Shown: positions 25,874-33,986, counted from the first letter of the stretch. The stretch is DNA of 64,000 nucleotides from Granulicella paludicola (GCF_025685545.1 NZ_JAGSYC010000025.1:867295-931294); one strand, 5' to 3'. A program made the numbers and translations. Notes: generated by a model not told the origin, from the letters alone.

Positions 25874-28336
25874 ATGAGCCTTCCTGCGCCAACCGAGAGC
25901 CTTTCCGAGATACTGCACCGTGTGTTTGGGCACAGGGAGTTTCGACCGCATCAGCAGCAGGTTTGCGAGGCTGCGGCGGCGGGGAACGATGTGCTGCTGG
26001 TGATGCCGACGGGTGCGGGCAAGAGCTTGTGTTATCAGCTTCCGGCACTGGCGCGAGGAGGAACGGCGCTGGTGATCTCTCCGCTGATTGCGCTGATGGA
26101 TGACCAGGCCACGAAGCTGAGTGCGCTGGGATGCCGGGTAGCTCGGGTGCACTCGGGGCTGGGGCGGGATGTGGCTCGGCAGGCGTGCAGGGACTACCTT
26201 GCGGGCGAGCTGGACTTTCTGTTTATTGCGCCGGAGCGTATGCGGGTTCCGGGGTTTCCAGAGATGCTTGCGAAGCGGAAGCCTGCGCTGGTGGCGATCG
26301 ATGAGGCCCACTGCATCTCGGCGTGGGGCCATGATTTTCGGCCGGACTACAGAACGCTGGGGCAGTATCTGCCGCAGCTGCGACCGGCTCCGATCATTGC
26401 GCTGACGGCGACGGCGACTCCGACGGTGCAGAAGGACATTGCGGCGCAGTTGAACCTGCAGACGCCTTCAATTTTTATTACGGGGTTTCGGCGGAACAAT
26501 CTGGCGGTCGAGGCGGTTGAGCTATCGAAGCCGCAGCGGGCGGAGTTTACGGCGAAGCTGCTGAAGGATGCTGCGAACCGTCCGGCGATTGTGTATGCGT
26601 CGTCACGGAAGGATGCGGAGGAGATTGCCGGGAAGCTGGGGAAGCACTTCTCTGCCGCTCCGTACCATGCGGGGCTGATGCCGGACATGCGTGAGCGCGT
26701 ACAGACGGCTTTCCAGGGCGGGAAGCTGGATGTGGTGGTGGCGACGGTGGCGTTCGGCATGGGCATCGATAAGGCCGACGTGCGGACGGTGGTGCATGTG
26801 GCGCTGCCGGGGAGCGTCGAGGCGTACTACCAGGAGATTGGACGCGCCGGGCGCGATGGCAAGCCTTCGCGGACGGTGCTGATGTACAGCTTTGCGGATC
26901 GAAAGACACAGGAGTTCTTTCTGGACAAGAACTATCCGGCGGTGAGCGACCTGGAGAAGGTAGCTGCAGTGTTGGGTGAAGAGTTCACCGAAGTCGAGGT
27001 GGTGCAGCGCGAGCTAGGAAAGAAGAAGATCGCGATGGAGCGCGAGACGCTGGAACGGGTGATCGAGAAGCTGTACGGACTGGGCATGGCCGAGGTGGAT
27101 ATGAGCGGGCTGGTGCGTGCGGGCGATGGCAAGCGCGGGCTGGCGACGTGGAAGAGTGGCTACGACGCGCAGGTGGAGGCGCGGCGGACGCAGATCGATC
27201 GGATGGTGGCGTTTGCGGAGGGACATCAGTGCCGAATGGTGGCGCTGGTGCGTCACTTTGGCGATACGACGGACAAGATGGGGCCATGCGGGCGCTGCGA
27301 TGTGTGCCAGCCGGGGTCGGGTGCGGGGGCGGATGGACATGCTCCGGGCAAGACGGAGCTGGGGGAGTTGCGAAGGATTCTGAAGGCGCTGGAAGGGCGT
27401 GGCCAGTCGGTTGGGAAGCTGTTTACCGACCTGAGAATCTCGAGTGATCGCGGCTACTTCGACAAGCTGCTGGAGGGGTTGGCGCGGGCTGGGTTTGTGT
27501 CAATTGCGGTGGATTCGTTTACGAATGATGAGGGCAAGGAGATCTCGTATCGCAAGGCGTCTCTGACGTTCGAGGGGCGCGATCCGGATGATGCGGCACT
27601 GGCGACGGTTTGGATTCGGGAGTCGTTTGAGGGTGGGCGCTCTTCGGGGAGCAAGAAGAAGGCGGCGGCTCCTGCGGTGAAGAAGGTCGCGGTTCAGGAG
27701 CGCGGGCTGAGCAAGGACGAGGAAGAGGTCGAGACTCGGCTGCGGCACTGGCGGAGCGGGGTGGCAAAGAAGAACAATGCACCTGCGTTTACGGTGTTTG
27801 CGGACAGCACGATGCGGTCGCTGGCGATGGAACAGCCAAAGAATATGGAAGAGTTGTATCGCGTGAAGGGGCTGGGGCCGGCGAAGGTGGATCGGTTTGG
27901 GGCGGAGATCTTGGCGGCGATTCGTGGGGAGAGTGTTGCGGCAAACCCTGTGGCCAAGAAGGTCGTGACGGCTGCGGCTACGGTGAAGAGTGGGGGTAGT
28001 CCATCCCATGTCTCAGAAGCGAAACCCTTCGACGGGCTCAGGGCAGGCTACGGGGGACCCAGAGCTGTGGCGGCTCCTGTACCTCGTGTGCCGGCTCCAG
28101 TGGTGTTGAGCTTGAGTGCGGACCAGGTCGCGCTGGAGGAGAAGCTGAAGGTGTGGCGGAAGGAGGAGGCTCAGCGGTTGGGGCTGCCGAGCTTCTTTGT
28201 GCTGAGCGATACGGTACTGCGGGAGATTGCGGTGGCGGAGCCTCAGACGATCGGGGAGTTGAAAGAGGTTCGCGGAGTGGGGAGCGAGAAGGTGGATAAG
28301 TTTGGGGCGGCGGTGGTTGGGATCTGCCGGTTGTAA
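25874..28336 (+). CDS. recQ: RecQ-family ATP-dependent DNA helicase with two HRDC-like domains
   Basis: The 820-residue product has all superfamily 2 helicase motifs: FRPHQQQVCEAAAAGNDVLL (motif 0), MPTGAGKS (Walker A), IDEAHCISAWGHDFRPDY (DEAH and the aromatic-rich loop), ALTATAT and YYQEIGRAGRDG (motif VI). Next come the zinc-binding domain (QC...MGPCGRCDVC) and a winged helix. Two C-terminal HRDC domains follow (about residues 620-690 and 750-820). RecQ unwinds duplex DNA 3' to 5' in recombination and fork repair. ATG 25874 is chosen because motif 0 follows at the normal distance; the frame is open from 25826. The linker between the HRDC domains contains a translated repeat (listed separately), with the tell-tale peptide PFDGLRAGYGG. 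It is followed by a nested terminator hairpin. Confidence 0.94.
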   Translation: MSLPAPTESLSEILHRVFGHREFRPHQQQVCEAAAAGNDVLLVMPTGAGKSLCYQLPALARGGTALVISPLIALMDDQATKLSALGCRVARVHSGLGRDVARQACRDYLAGELDFLFIAPERMRVPGFPEMLAKRKPALVAIDEAHCISAWGHDFRPDYRTLGQYLPQLRPAPIIALTATATPTVQKDIAAQLNLQTPSIFITGFRRNNLAVEAVELSKPQRAEFTAKLLKDAANRPAIVYASSRKDAEEIAGKLGKHFSAAPYHAGLMPDMRERVQTAFQGGKLDVVVATVAFGMGIDKADVRTVVHVALPGSVEAYYQEIGRAGRDGKPSRTVLMYSFADRKTQEFFLDKNYPAVSDLEKVAAVLGEEFTEVEVVQRELGKKKIAMERETLERVIEKLYGLGMAEVDMSGLVRAGDGKRGLATWKSGYDAQVEARRTQIDRMVAFAEGHQCRMVALVRHFGDTTDKMGPCGRCDVCQPGSGAGADGHAPGKTELGELRRILKALEGRGQSVGKLFTDLRISSDRGYFDKLLEGLARAGFVSIAVDSFTNDEGKEISYRKASLTFEGRDPDDAALATVWIRESFEGGRSSGSKKKAAAPAVKKVAVQERGLSKDEEEVETRLRHWRSGVAKKNNAPAFTVFADSTMRSLAMEQPKNMEELYRVKGLGPAKVDRFGAEILAAIRGESVAANPVAKKVVTAAATVKSGGSPSHVSEAKPFDGLRAGYGGPRAVAAPVPRVPAPVVLSLSADQVALEEKLKVWRKEEAQRLGLPSFFVLSDTVLREIAVAEPQTIGELKEVRGVGSEKVDKFGAAVVGICRL
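28008..28073. repeat. REP-like element inserted in frame inside recQ
   Basis: The stretch begins CCCATGTCTCAGAAGCGA and continues with CCCTTCGACGGGCTCAGGGC, the same kind of core as the intergenic repeats at 23879 and 34455. It adds about 22 residues between the two HRDC domains without breaking the frame. Confidence 0.7.
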
Positions 28337-28349
28337 GTCCGGAAAACCT

Positions 28350-28430
28350 CCCGCAAAGAGCGCAAAGTGAGCCAAGTTTCGCGACGACAACCGTAGCGAA
28401 ACTTGGCTTCTTCTTTTCGTACTTTGCGGG
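28350..28430. terminator. Nested bidirectional terminator between recQ and an aldo/keto reductase gene
   Basis: An inner perfect 13-bp stem, AGCCAAGTTTCGC/GCGAAACTTGGCT (28370-28382 with 28396-28408), is followed by TTCTTCTTTT. An outer stem, CCCGCAAAG/CTTTGCGGG (28350-28358 with 28422-28430), encloses it. The genes on both sides converge here. Confidence 0.88.
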
Positions 28431-28438
28431 AAACCTGT

Positions 28439-29314
28439 CTACTTGCCGGTAGTGCCGATGGCATCTAGCTCGGCGAGGGCATCCTGGGGCAGTTGGAGGG
28501 AGGCGGCGGCCAGGTTTTCCTTGAGGTGGGCTACCGAAGAGGTGCCGGGGATGAGCAGGATGTTCGGCGAGCGGTGGAGCAGCCAGGCGAGGGCGACCTG
28601 CATGGGGGTGGCGCTCAGTTCGGCGGCGACCTTGTCGAGAGCGCCGGACTGGAGCGGGGTGAAGCCTCCGAGTGGGAAGTAGGGTACGTAAGCGATTCCC
28701 TGCTTTGCTAGCGAGTCGATGAAGGCGTCGTCTTCGCGATTCGCGACGTTGTACATGTTCTGGATGCAGACGATGGGGGTGATCGCCTGGGCCTCGGCGA
28801 GCTGTTCAGCGTTGACGGTGCTGAGGCCGATGTGGCGGATGAGGCCCTGCTTTTTGAGGTCGGCGAGGACGTGGACCTGCTCGGCGATGGAGCCGGGAGC
28901 GGGTTTTTCGACGGCACCCATGCGGAGATTGACGATATCGAGGGCTTCGAGGCCGAGGTTCTTGAGGTTGTCGTGGATGCCCTGGGTGAGACCTTCGGGG
29001 GTACGATCCATGATCCAGGAGCCGTCGTCGCCGCGGCGGGCGCCCACCTTGGTGACGATGGTGAGGTTCTTCGGGTAGGGGTGCAGGGCTTCCTTGATGA
29101 TCTGGTTCGTGACGTGGGGGCCGTAGAAGTCGGAGGTGTCGATGTGGTCGACGCCAGCGGCGAGGGCTTCGCGCAGGACGGCGAGGGCGGCGGGGCGATC
29201 CTTGGGCGGGCCGAAGACGTGGGGTCCGGCAAGCTGCATGGCTCCGTAGCCCATGCGGTTGACCGTGATGGAGGTTTGCGGGAAGGTGAAGGTGCCGCCG
29301 AGGTGGGTGGTCAA
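28439..29314 (-). CDS. Aldo/keto reductase (YdbC/oxidoreductase type)
   Basis: The 291-residue cytoplasmic enzyme shows the aldo/keto reductase barrel: VNRMGYGAMQL at the first strand, HIDTSDFYGPHVTNQI with the catalytic Asp and Tyr, TIVTKVGARR with the catalytic Lys, then LDIVNLRMG where many family members carry His. The ending IPGTSSVAHLKENLAAA binds the NADP phosphate. It would reduce aldehydes or ketones with NADPH. The catalytic-tetrad His appears to be Asn or Arg here (NLRMG), as in some bacterial subfamilies, so activity should not be assumed for all substrates. It is transcribed divergently from the TetR-type gene at 29443, which is likely to control it. Confidence 0.92.
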   Translation of the reverse strand: MTTHLGGTFTFPQTSITVNRMGYGAMQLAGPHVFGPPKDRPAALAVLREALAAGVDHIDTSDFYGPHVTNQIIKEALHPYPKNLTIVTKVGARRGDDGSWIMDRTPEGLTQGIHDNLKNLGLEALDIVNLRMGAVEKPAPGSIAEQVHVLADLKKQGLIRHIGLSTVNAEQLAEAQAITPIVCIQNMYNVANREDDAFIDSLAKQGIAYVPYFPLGGFTPLQSGALDKVAAELSATPMQVALAWLLHRSPNILLIPGTSSVAHLKENLAAASLQLPQDALAELDAIGTTGK

Positions 29315-29356
29315 TGTGTGCTCCTGTTGCTTAGATTCGTGGTGGTTCGGTGAAGC

Positions 29357-29384
29357 ATGTCCTTCGGCTGCGCCTTAGGATGAC
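29357..29384. repeat. REP-like palindromic element
   Basis: GTCCTTCGGCTGCGCCTTAGGATGAC contains TCCT/AGGA and GGC/GCC arms and matches the CTTCGCTGCGCTCAGGATGA type seen at 34455. It sits in the 128-base divergent gap and could influence either promoter. Confidence 0.55.
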
Positions 29385-29442
29385 AATGTTAACTGCCGTA
29401 CCTGTGGTTAGATGAAGGAAGCTTCAGGTTAGGAGTTCGCAT

Positions 29443-30075
29443 TTGGCGCGAGCGATGCAAGAGGTGTTGGAGCCGCGTAAATCGCCTGTACAGGCGCGAT
29501 CGACGGCGAGCGTGGATGCGATTCTGCAGGCGACCCTTCAGGTTCTGCTGGCGGTGGGCAAGGAGCAACTGACGACGACGAAGGTGGCGGCGCGGGCCGG
29601 GGTGTCGGTCGGAACGCTGTACCAGTATTTCCCAAATAAGAGTTCCCTGCTGCAGGCTGTGCTGCGGCGACACATGGAAGAGGTCTTTGGCGCGGTGGAG
29701 CAGGTGTGCCAGGAGCAGCGCGGGGCGACGCTGGCGGAGATGTCGGTTGCGTTGGTGGATGCGTTCTTGGTGGCGAAGATGAGGGATGGCAAAGAGAGCG
29801 TCGCGCTGTACGCGGTGAGCTCAGATATTGATGGCGTTCGGATTGTGCAGGAGATGAGTGGACGATCGCGCGCGGCGATTACGGCGATGCTGGAGTCGGC
29901 GAGCGATGGGTTGATGCGCGAGCCGGGCATGGTGGCTTCGATGATTCTTGCGACGATGTCCGGGGCGAGTCGGAGACTGCTGGAGGCGGCTGATCCGGTG
30001 AAGGAGTTTGATGCAACGCGGGAGGAGCTGCGCGTTCTGGTGCGGGCGTATGCGGGGGCTTGCCGGGTGGGGTAG
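29443..30075 (+). CDS. TetR/AcrR-family transcriptional regulator
   Basis: The 210-residue protein has an N-terminal helix-turn-helix (about residues 17-65: TASVDAILQATLQVLLAVG, TTTKVAARAGVSVGTLYQYF, NKSSLLQAVL), the TetR signature. A helical ligand-binding domain follows. The start is TTG 29443, decided by AGGAG at 29431-29435 seven bases upstream; ATG 29455 is the alternative. TetR proteins repress neighbouring genes until a small molecule binds. The divergent aldo/keto reductase is the natural target, with its operator in the 128-base gap. I could not pick out a convincing operator palindrome apart from the REP-like element. Confidence 0.92.
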   Translation: MARAMQEVLEPRKSPVQARSTASVDAILQATLQVLLAVGKEQLTTTKVAARAGVSVGTLYQYFPNKSSLLQAVLRRHMEEVFGAVEQVCQEQRGATLAEMSVALVDAFLVAKMRDGKESVALYAVSSDIDGVRIVQEMSGRSRAAITAMLESASDGLMREPGMVASMILATMSGASRRLLEAADPVKEFDATREELRVLVRAYAGACRVG

Positions 30076-30245
30076 TTCAAGTGAAACTCGCAGTTCTGTT
30101 CACCTTGGAGCGTAGAGTGAACGAGCTGGGAGGGGTTGGCATGGTGCCGGGTCGGCAAGATGCAGGTCTCTCCGCTGCGCTACGCTCCGTCTAGATGACA
30201 CATCTTACTTGTGGTGAAGAGATTGGTTTCGAGGAAAGGTTTGGA

Positions 30246-31817
30246 ATGGCGAAGAGTGAGTTTGGTGTAGCGATTCTGGCGGCGGGTAAAGGGACTCGGC
30301 TGAAGAGCAAGAGGCCGAAGGTGCTGCATGAGATCGGCGGGCAGTCGCTGCTGATGCATGTGATTGAGGCGGCGCGGTCGGTGGCGGAGCCGAGCGAGAT
30401 TTACTGCATCGTGGGGCATGAGTCGGACAAGGTCATCGACGCGGTGAAGGAGACGGGTGTGCAGTTCGTACACCAGACGAAGCAGCTCGGGACCGGCCAT
30501 GCGTTGCAGATGCTGAAGGCGCAGCAGATGGTGAACTTTGGCGACCGGTGGGAAGACGAGATGCCGGAGAACCTGCTGGTGCTGTCGGGAGATGTGCCGC
30601 TGATCAAGCCGGAGACCCTGGCGGCGCTGAAGAAGATGCATCTGGAGCGGCAGGCGGCGATGACGATTCTGACGGCGGTGCCGCCGAGTCCGAAGGGCTA
30701 TGGGCGTGTGAACCGGATGAGCCCGGGGTCGGATGAGGTGGCTGCGATTGTGGAGCAGAAGGATTTGAAGCCGGGAGATGCGGGGTCGCCGGAGATCAAT
30801 TCGGGGATCTATTGCTTCAAGACGGCGGCTTTGTTTGAGAACCTCGACAAGCTGAAGAATGAGAATGCCAGCGGTGAGTTTTATTTGACCGATGTTGCCG
30901 CCCTGCTTGTGGAGGGTGGGCAGCGGGTGTTTGCGCTGAAGGCCGAGAGCGTAGATGAGGTGCTGGGCGCGAATACGATTGCGGAGATGATGCATCTGGA
31001 TGCGGCGATGCGGCTGGCGACGGCGGAGAAGCTGATGGCGCAGGGAGTGACGATCTTCCGTCCGGAGACGTGCGTGATCGATGCGCAGGTGTTTGTGGGC
31101 CCGGACACGGTGATCGAGCCGTATGTGCAGCTGCTGGGCAAGACCGTGATTGGCGAGGACTGCCGGGTGCGGAGTTACTCGGTGATCCAGAGTTCGACGC
31201 TGGGGAAGAATGTGCTGGTGCGGCATGGCTGCATTCTGGAGGATGCGAAGGTGGACGATGGAGCTCTGCTGGGACCGTATGCGCATCTGCGGCCTGGGTC
31301 GGAGATTGGCGAGGCGGCGCATGTTGGGAACTTTGTGGAGACGAAGAAGGTGAAGATGGGTAAGGGGTCGAAGGCCAACCATCTGAGCTACCTGGGCGAT
31401 GCCGTGATTGGGGCGGGCGTGAATGTCGGGGCCGGGGCGATTACCTGCAATTATGACGGCGTCAACAAACATTTGACGACGATTGGGGATGGAGTGTTTG
31501 TGGGGTCAGATTCGACGTTGGTGGCTCCGCTGACGGTGGGTGCGGGAGCGTACATTGCGGCGGGTTCGTGCATCACAGAGGATGTACCAGCGGAGGCGCT
31601 TGCGTTGGGTCGTAGCCGACAGGTGACGAAGCCGGAGTGGGTGACTCGCAAGAAGGCGGCGGCTGGAACGGCGACGTCGATTGTGGTGACTCCGAAGGCA
31701 GGCACGAAGACGAAGGCTGTGGGGAAGAAGTCCACGGCGAAGAAAGCTGCGAAGAAGACTTCACCGGTGAAGGCGAAGGTCGTAGCTAAAGGGTCGAAGC
31801 AGAAAGGCGTGAGGTAG
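30246..31817 (+). CDS. glmU: Bifunctional GlmU: N-acetylglucosamine-1-phosphate uridyltransferase / glucosamine-1-phosphate acetyltransferase
   Basis: ATG 30246 follows GAGGAAAGG and starts MAKSEFGVAILAAGKGTRLK, the nucleotidyltransferase signature; PKVLHEIGG, QLGTGHALQ and LSGDVPL follow. Residues from ~255 form a left-handed beta-helix of hexapeptide repeats with the acetyltransferase region FVETKKVKMGKGSKANHLSY and GAGAITCNYDG. It makes UDP-GlcNAc for peptidoglycan and lipopolysaccharide. The 523-residue length exceeds the usual ~455 because of a Lys/Ala/Thr-rich tail of about 50 residues (KSTAKKAAKKTSPVKAKVV), like a histone H1 tail. It is the first gene of an operon; its stop overlaps the next gene's alternative GTG start. 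Confidence 0.95.
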   Translation: MAKSEFGVAILAAGKGTRLKSKRPKVLHEIGGQSLLMHVIEAARSVAEPSEIYCIVGHESDKVIDAVKETGVQFVHQTKQLGTGHALQMLKAQQMVNFGDRWEDEMPENLLVLSGDVPLIKPETLAALKKMHLERQAAMTILTAVPPSPKGYGRVNRMSPGSDEVAAIVEQKDLKPGDAGSPEINSGIYCFKTAALFENLDKLKNENASGEFYLTDVAALLVEGGQRVFALKAESVDEVLGANTIAEMMHLDAAMRLATAEKLMAQGVTIFRPETCVIDAQVFVGPDTVIEPYVQLLGKTVIGEDCRVRSYSVIQSSTLGKNVLVRHGCILEDAKVDDGALLGPYAHLRPGSEIGEAAHVGNFVETKKVKMGKGSKANHLSYLGDAVIGAGVNVGAGAITCNYDGVNKHLTTIGDGVFVGSDSTLVAPLTVGAGAYIAAGSCITEDVPAEALALGRSRQVTKPEWVTRKKAAAGTATSIVVTPKAGTKTKAVGKKSTAKKAAKKTSPVKAKVVAKGSKQKGVR

Positions 31818-31819
31818 TG

Positions 31820-32122
31820 ATGAATCCGATTCAAGGGCAGGAACTGGAAGACGCGGTGACGAAGTTGCCGGGCTGGGGCATCGAGAACAATGAGCTGGTA
31901 CGGTTGGCTACCTTTGCCGACTTTCTGGCGGCGATGGCTTTTGTGAACCGAGTGGGCGAACTCGCAGAGGCAGAGGCTCACCACCCGGACATCGATATCC
32001 GGTATAACAAGGTACGACTCGCGCTGGTAACCCATGATGCTTTCAACGCTGTGACCGAGAAGGACCTCGAGATGGCGGGAAAGATCAGTACGTTGCTACA
32101 GGAGTTAGAGACGAAGTCTTGA
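31820..32122 (+). CDS. phhB: 4a-hydroxytetrahydrobiopterin dehydratase (pterin-4a-carbinolamine dehydratase)
   Basis: The 100-residue protein shows the single-domain family pattern: LPGWGIENNELVRLATFADF, then AMAFVNRVGELAEAEAHHPD, where the two His form the active site, then IDIRYNKVRLALVTHDAFN. It removes water from 4a-hydroxy-tetrahydropterin, regenerating cofactor for aromatic amino acid hydroxylases or assisting molybdopterin-type pathways. ATG 31820 is used; GTG 31817 overlaps the glmU stop. GAGG just upstream lies inside the glmU end, so translation is probably coupled. The phhB symbol is by homology; no hydroxylase gene is nearby. Confidence 0.92.
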   Translation: MNPIQGQELEDAVTKLPGWGIENNELVRLATFADFLAAMAFVNRVGELAEAEAHHPDIDIRYNKVRLALVTHDAFNAVTEKDLEMAGKISTLLQELETKS

Positions 32123-32141
32123 GATCGAGAGGATAGAAGAG

Positions 32142-32603
32142 ATGATCAGGAATCTTGTGGCAGGCAGCATTTTTCTGGCGGCTTCGATGACGGCGTTTGG
32201 GCAGGCGGCGACTCCGGCAGTTCCGGCTCCGACGAGCCAGGCTCCGGTGACGCAGGCTCCCCCGACGGCGGTGATTCCGACCAATGGCACCTGGAAGGTG
32301 ACGGGGGATGTGCAGGGTGTTTCCGTAGCGATGACCTGCGCGTTGACACTGGGTGCCGATAAGGCGATTACGGGTACTTGCACGGACAACACGGGCAGCA
32401 CCTCAACGCCGCATCCCGTGACGGGCACGGTAAAGGATCAGACCCTGAGCTGGTCGTTCAATTCGGACTATCAAGGCACGCCGATCACGGTCGGACTGAC
32501 CGGGACGGTCGATCCGACGGCAACGAAGATGAGCGGAACCATTGCCGTCGACCCGATGAATGCGGATGGCGATTTTACGGCTGTGCTGCAGGTGGCAGCC
32601 TAG
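32142..32603 (+). CDS. Small secreted beta-rich hypothetical protein
   Basis: The 153-residue product has a signal peptide (MIRNLVAGSIFLAASMTAFG-Q), then a Pro/Ala/Thr/Gln linker (PAVPAPTSQAPVTQAPPTAV) and a ~100-residue beta domain: GTWKVTGDVQGVSVAMTCAL, ITGTCTDNTGS, VTGTVKDQTLSWSFNSDY, KMSGTIAVDP, GDFTAVLQ. The two Cys could form a disulfide. The pattern (GxWxVxGDVxG, then xGTVxD) occurs in uncharacterised soil-bacterial proteins that look like lipocalin-type small barrels; I assign no function. It follows phhB by 19 bases with a GAGAGGAT box and is probably the last gene of the glmU operon. A periplasmic binding or structural role is inference. Confidence 0.75.
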   Translation: MIRNLVAGSIFLAASMTAFGQAATPAVPAPTSQAPVTQAPPTAVIPTNGTWKVTGDVQGVSVAMTCALTLGADKAITGTCTDNTGSTSTPHPVTGTVKDQTLSWSFNSDYQGTPITVGLTGTVDPTATKMSGTIAVDPMNADGDFTAVLQVAA

Positions 32604-32743
32604 GTTCGACTTCCTGACGCCTCCAAAATGGAGTTTCATTCGGGCAAGTCTATGAGATTTGGTTAGTTTGAAGTACCTATCGGTCGGTTTCACAGTAGAA
32701 ATGGGACGTTATTGAGGGTTATGGATATATTTTCCACAGGGCG

Positions 32744-32772
32744 TTGGACTTTTCTCCGGATTCTGGTATAAC
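32744..32772 (+). promoter_or_regulatory. Strong sigma-70-type promoter for the structured RNA
   Basis: TTGGAC (32744-32749) and TATAAC (32767-32772) are separated by exactly 17 bases. This is the best-matched promoter I found in the window and points straight at the hairpin-rich stretch that follows. Transcription would start near 32779. Confidence 0.75.
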
Positions 32773-32778
32773 AGTTCT

Positions 32779-32902
32779 AGCGGTGATCCACTTTATGGAA
32801 GTGGGTTATAGCGAAGATTCCTCGGGCACGACCTGCCGAGAGCAAGTTGCGTCACTGGCCTCCCGGCATGGACAAAAGACCGTTCATGCCGTCCTTTTTT
32901 TT
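32779..32902 (+). ncRNA. Candidate structured small RNA or attenuator leader (~120 nt)
   Basis: The predicted transcript runs from just after a strong promoter to a strong terminator and has no credible reading frame. A closing helix CGGTGA (32781-32786) with TCACTG (32852-32857) would hold a three-way junction with CCACTT-TATGG-AAGTGG (32788-32804) and CTCGGGCA/TGCCGAG (32821-32840). The terminator hairpin follows. This is the architecture of a riboswitch aptamer with expression platform, or of a stand-alone sRNA. The next gene starts only six bases after the T-run, so attenuation of that operon is possible. I see no match to TPP, cobalamin, SAM, FMN, c-di-GMP-I or SRP RNA signatures. 6S RNA is not excluded but is usually longer. 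Confidence 0.6.
32864..32902 (+). terminator. Intrinsic terminator with T8 tract
   Basis: CGGCATGGAC and GTTCATGCCG form a 10-bp stem with one G-T pair around AAAAGACC, followed by eight T. It ends the candidate RNA and lies directly before the gene at 32908. Confidence 0.9.
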
Positions 32903-32907
32903 AAGTC

Positions 32908-33531
32908 ATGATGGATGGCATGAGCGACAGCAACAGCACCCTCCCTTTTGAACCCACGCAGGCGCAGGTTCAGTTCCCTTCCGAAATCGAGATGAGATCG
33001 ACTCCTCTGCTGGCGTGGGTGATGCTGGCCGGATTGCTGCTGGTGACAGGAGCTTTAGCGCGCTGGGTGGGAATGCGCGAGTTTCGAAAGCAGCAAGGGG
33101 CTCTGCGCGGGATGCGGGAGGCTGTGGAGCAGTCGCTGGCTCCCGGCGAGAAGGTCGTGGTGGATGACCGGCTGCTGGCGTGGGCTCTGCGGGGTGGGCG
33201 GCAAGGGGAGCTGCGAGACAGTGTCTGGACAGTGGGCGAGGATGTACCAGTGGCTTCCCTGCTGGCGCAGATGCGGGCTGAGAAACGAAGGGAGATGGTG
33301 GTCGTGGCAACGCAGGAGGACCGGCTGATTCAGCATCTGGATGGGGCGGGCTTCAGCGTAGCGCAGGAGGTGGGCTGGGTGCCGTGGGATGTGAAGGGGA
33401 ACGGGCTGGCGCTGCTGGGACGCGGGAAGATGCGCATCTACTTTGCGGTGGCACCACCGCTCCCTGCGGAGTCTTCAGCCAAGCATAAGGGTGGCGACGT
33501 ATCATCGGAGGGATCAGGAGTGCAGCGATGA
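32908..33531 (+). CDS. Single-pass membrane hypothetical protein
   Basis: The 207-residue protein has a ~30-residue polar N-terminus, one hydrophobic helix (about 31-50: STPLLAWVMLAGLLLVTGAL), then a long soluble part rich in Arg, Glu and Gln. It contains FRKQQGALRGMREAVEQSL (helical), EKVVVDDRLLAWALRGG, EKRREMVVVATQEDRLI and a strand-rich end (GNGLALLGRGKMRIYFAV). I do not recognise a family. Three in-frame starts (32908, 32911, 32920) exist and none has a Shine-Dalgarno box. The stop overlaps the next gene's start as ATGA, so it is the first gene of a three-gene operon with the CYCxC protein and an EamA transporter. Read-through of the terminator at 32864 may set its expression. Confidence 0.7.
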   Translation: MMDGMSDSNSTLPFEPTQAQVQFPSEIEMRSTPLLAWVMLAGLLLVTGALARWVGMREFRKQQGALRGMREAVEQSLAPGEKVVVDDRLLAWALRGGRQGELRDSVWTVGEDVPVASLLAQMRAEKRREMVVVATQEDRLIQHLDGAGFSVAQEVGWVPWDVKGNGLALLGRGKMRIYFAVAPPLPAESSAKHKGGDVSSEGSGVQR

Positions 33532-33977
33532 GACGTTTAGTCGGATGTGTGGTGTTGGCGTTGGCGGCGGTGGGGATGGCTTCGGCACAGTTCTCCGATC
33601 TTGGGAGCGATGTGCCTGCCTTCAATACGGCTCCTCCAAAGGGGGCATTGCCGCACCTGCTGCATGGTGAGGAGTTGACCGGGCCTTACTTCACACATGG
33701 GTACCAGGTGATTGCCTATAAGATGGCAGCGAAGGTTCCGGCGGTGCTGCACCAGGAACCCTGCTATTGCCGGTGCGACCGTGCAATGGGACACAACAGC
33801 CTGCATAGCTGCTTTGAAGGAACGCATGGTGCGGTGTGTGAGACGTGTATGAAGGAAGGCGTCTACACCTACCGCGAGACGATGCGGGGAGAATCGCCAG
33901 CACAGATTCGCGCGGGCATCGAGCGCGGGGAGTTCATGAAGGTCGACCTCGAGACGATCACGCTGCCTGCGAAGTAA
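33528..33977 (+). CDS. CYCxC-motif secreted protein
   Basis: The 149-residue protein begins with a signal peptide (MRRLVGCVVLALAAVGMASA-Q). The mature part carries EPCYCRCDRAMGHNSLHSCF, then GAVCETCMKEGVYTY: six cysteines plus two His in a compact arrangement. This is the PCYCxC family, where the motif is usually PCYCGC; here the fifth position is Arg. The Cys/His set suggests metal binding or disulfides, and family members are secreted, but no function is established. It overlaps the stop of the previous gene by four bases (ATGA), so translation is coupled. A periplasmic metal or redox role is inference. Confidence 0.85.
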   Translation: MRRLVGCVVLALAAVGMASAQFSDLGSDVPAFNTAPPKGALPHLLHGEELTGPYFTHGYQVIAYKMAAKVPAVLHQEPCYCRCDRAMGHNSLHSCFEGTHGAVCETCMKEGVYTYRETMRGESPAQIRAGIERGEFMKVDLETITLPAK

Positions 33978-33986
33978 GGAGGCAGC

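Noticed and set aside
27500..28009. Minus-strand Arg/His/Leu-rich frame opposite recQ, and the similar one opposite glmU (30180-31472)
   Set aside because: Composition is typical of antisense shadows in high-GC genes, and clear enzymes occupy the plus strand.
32779..32902. 6S RNA or small SRP RNA identity for the structured RNA
   Set aside because: No GGAAGCAGC-type SRP motif, and no single long hairpin with a central bubble as in 6S RNA. Identity left open.
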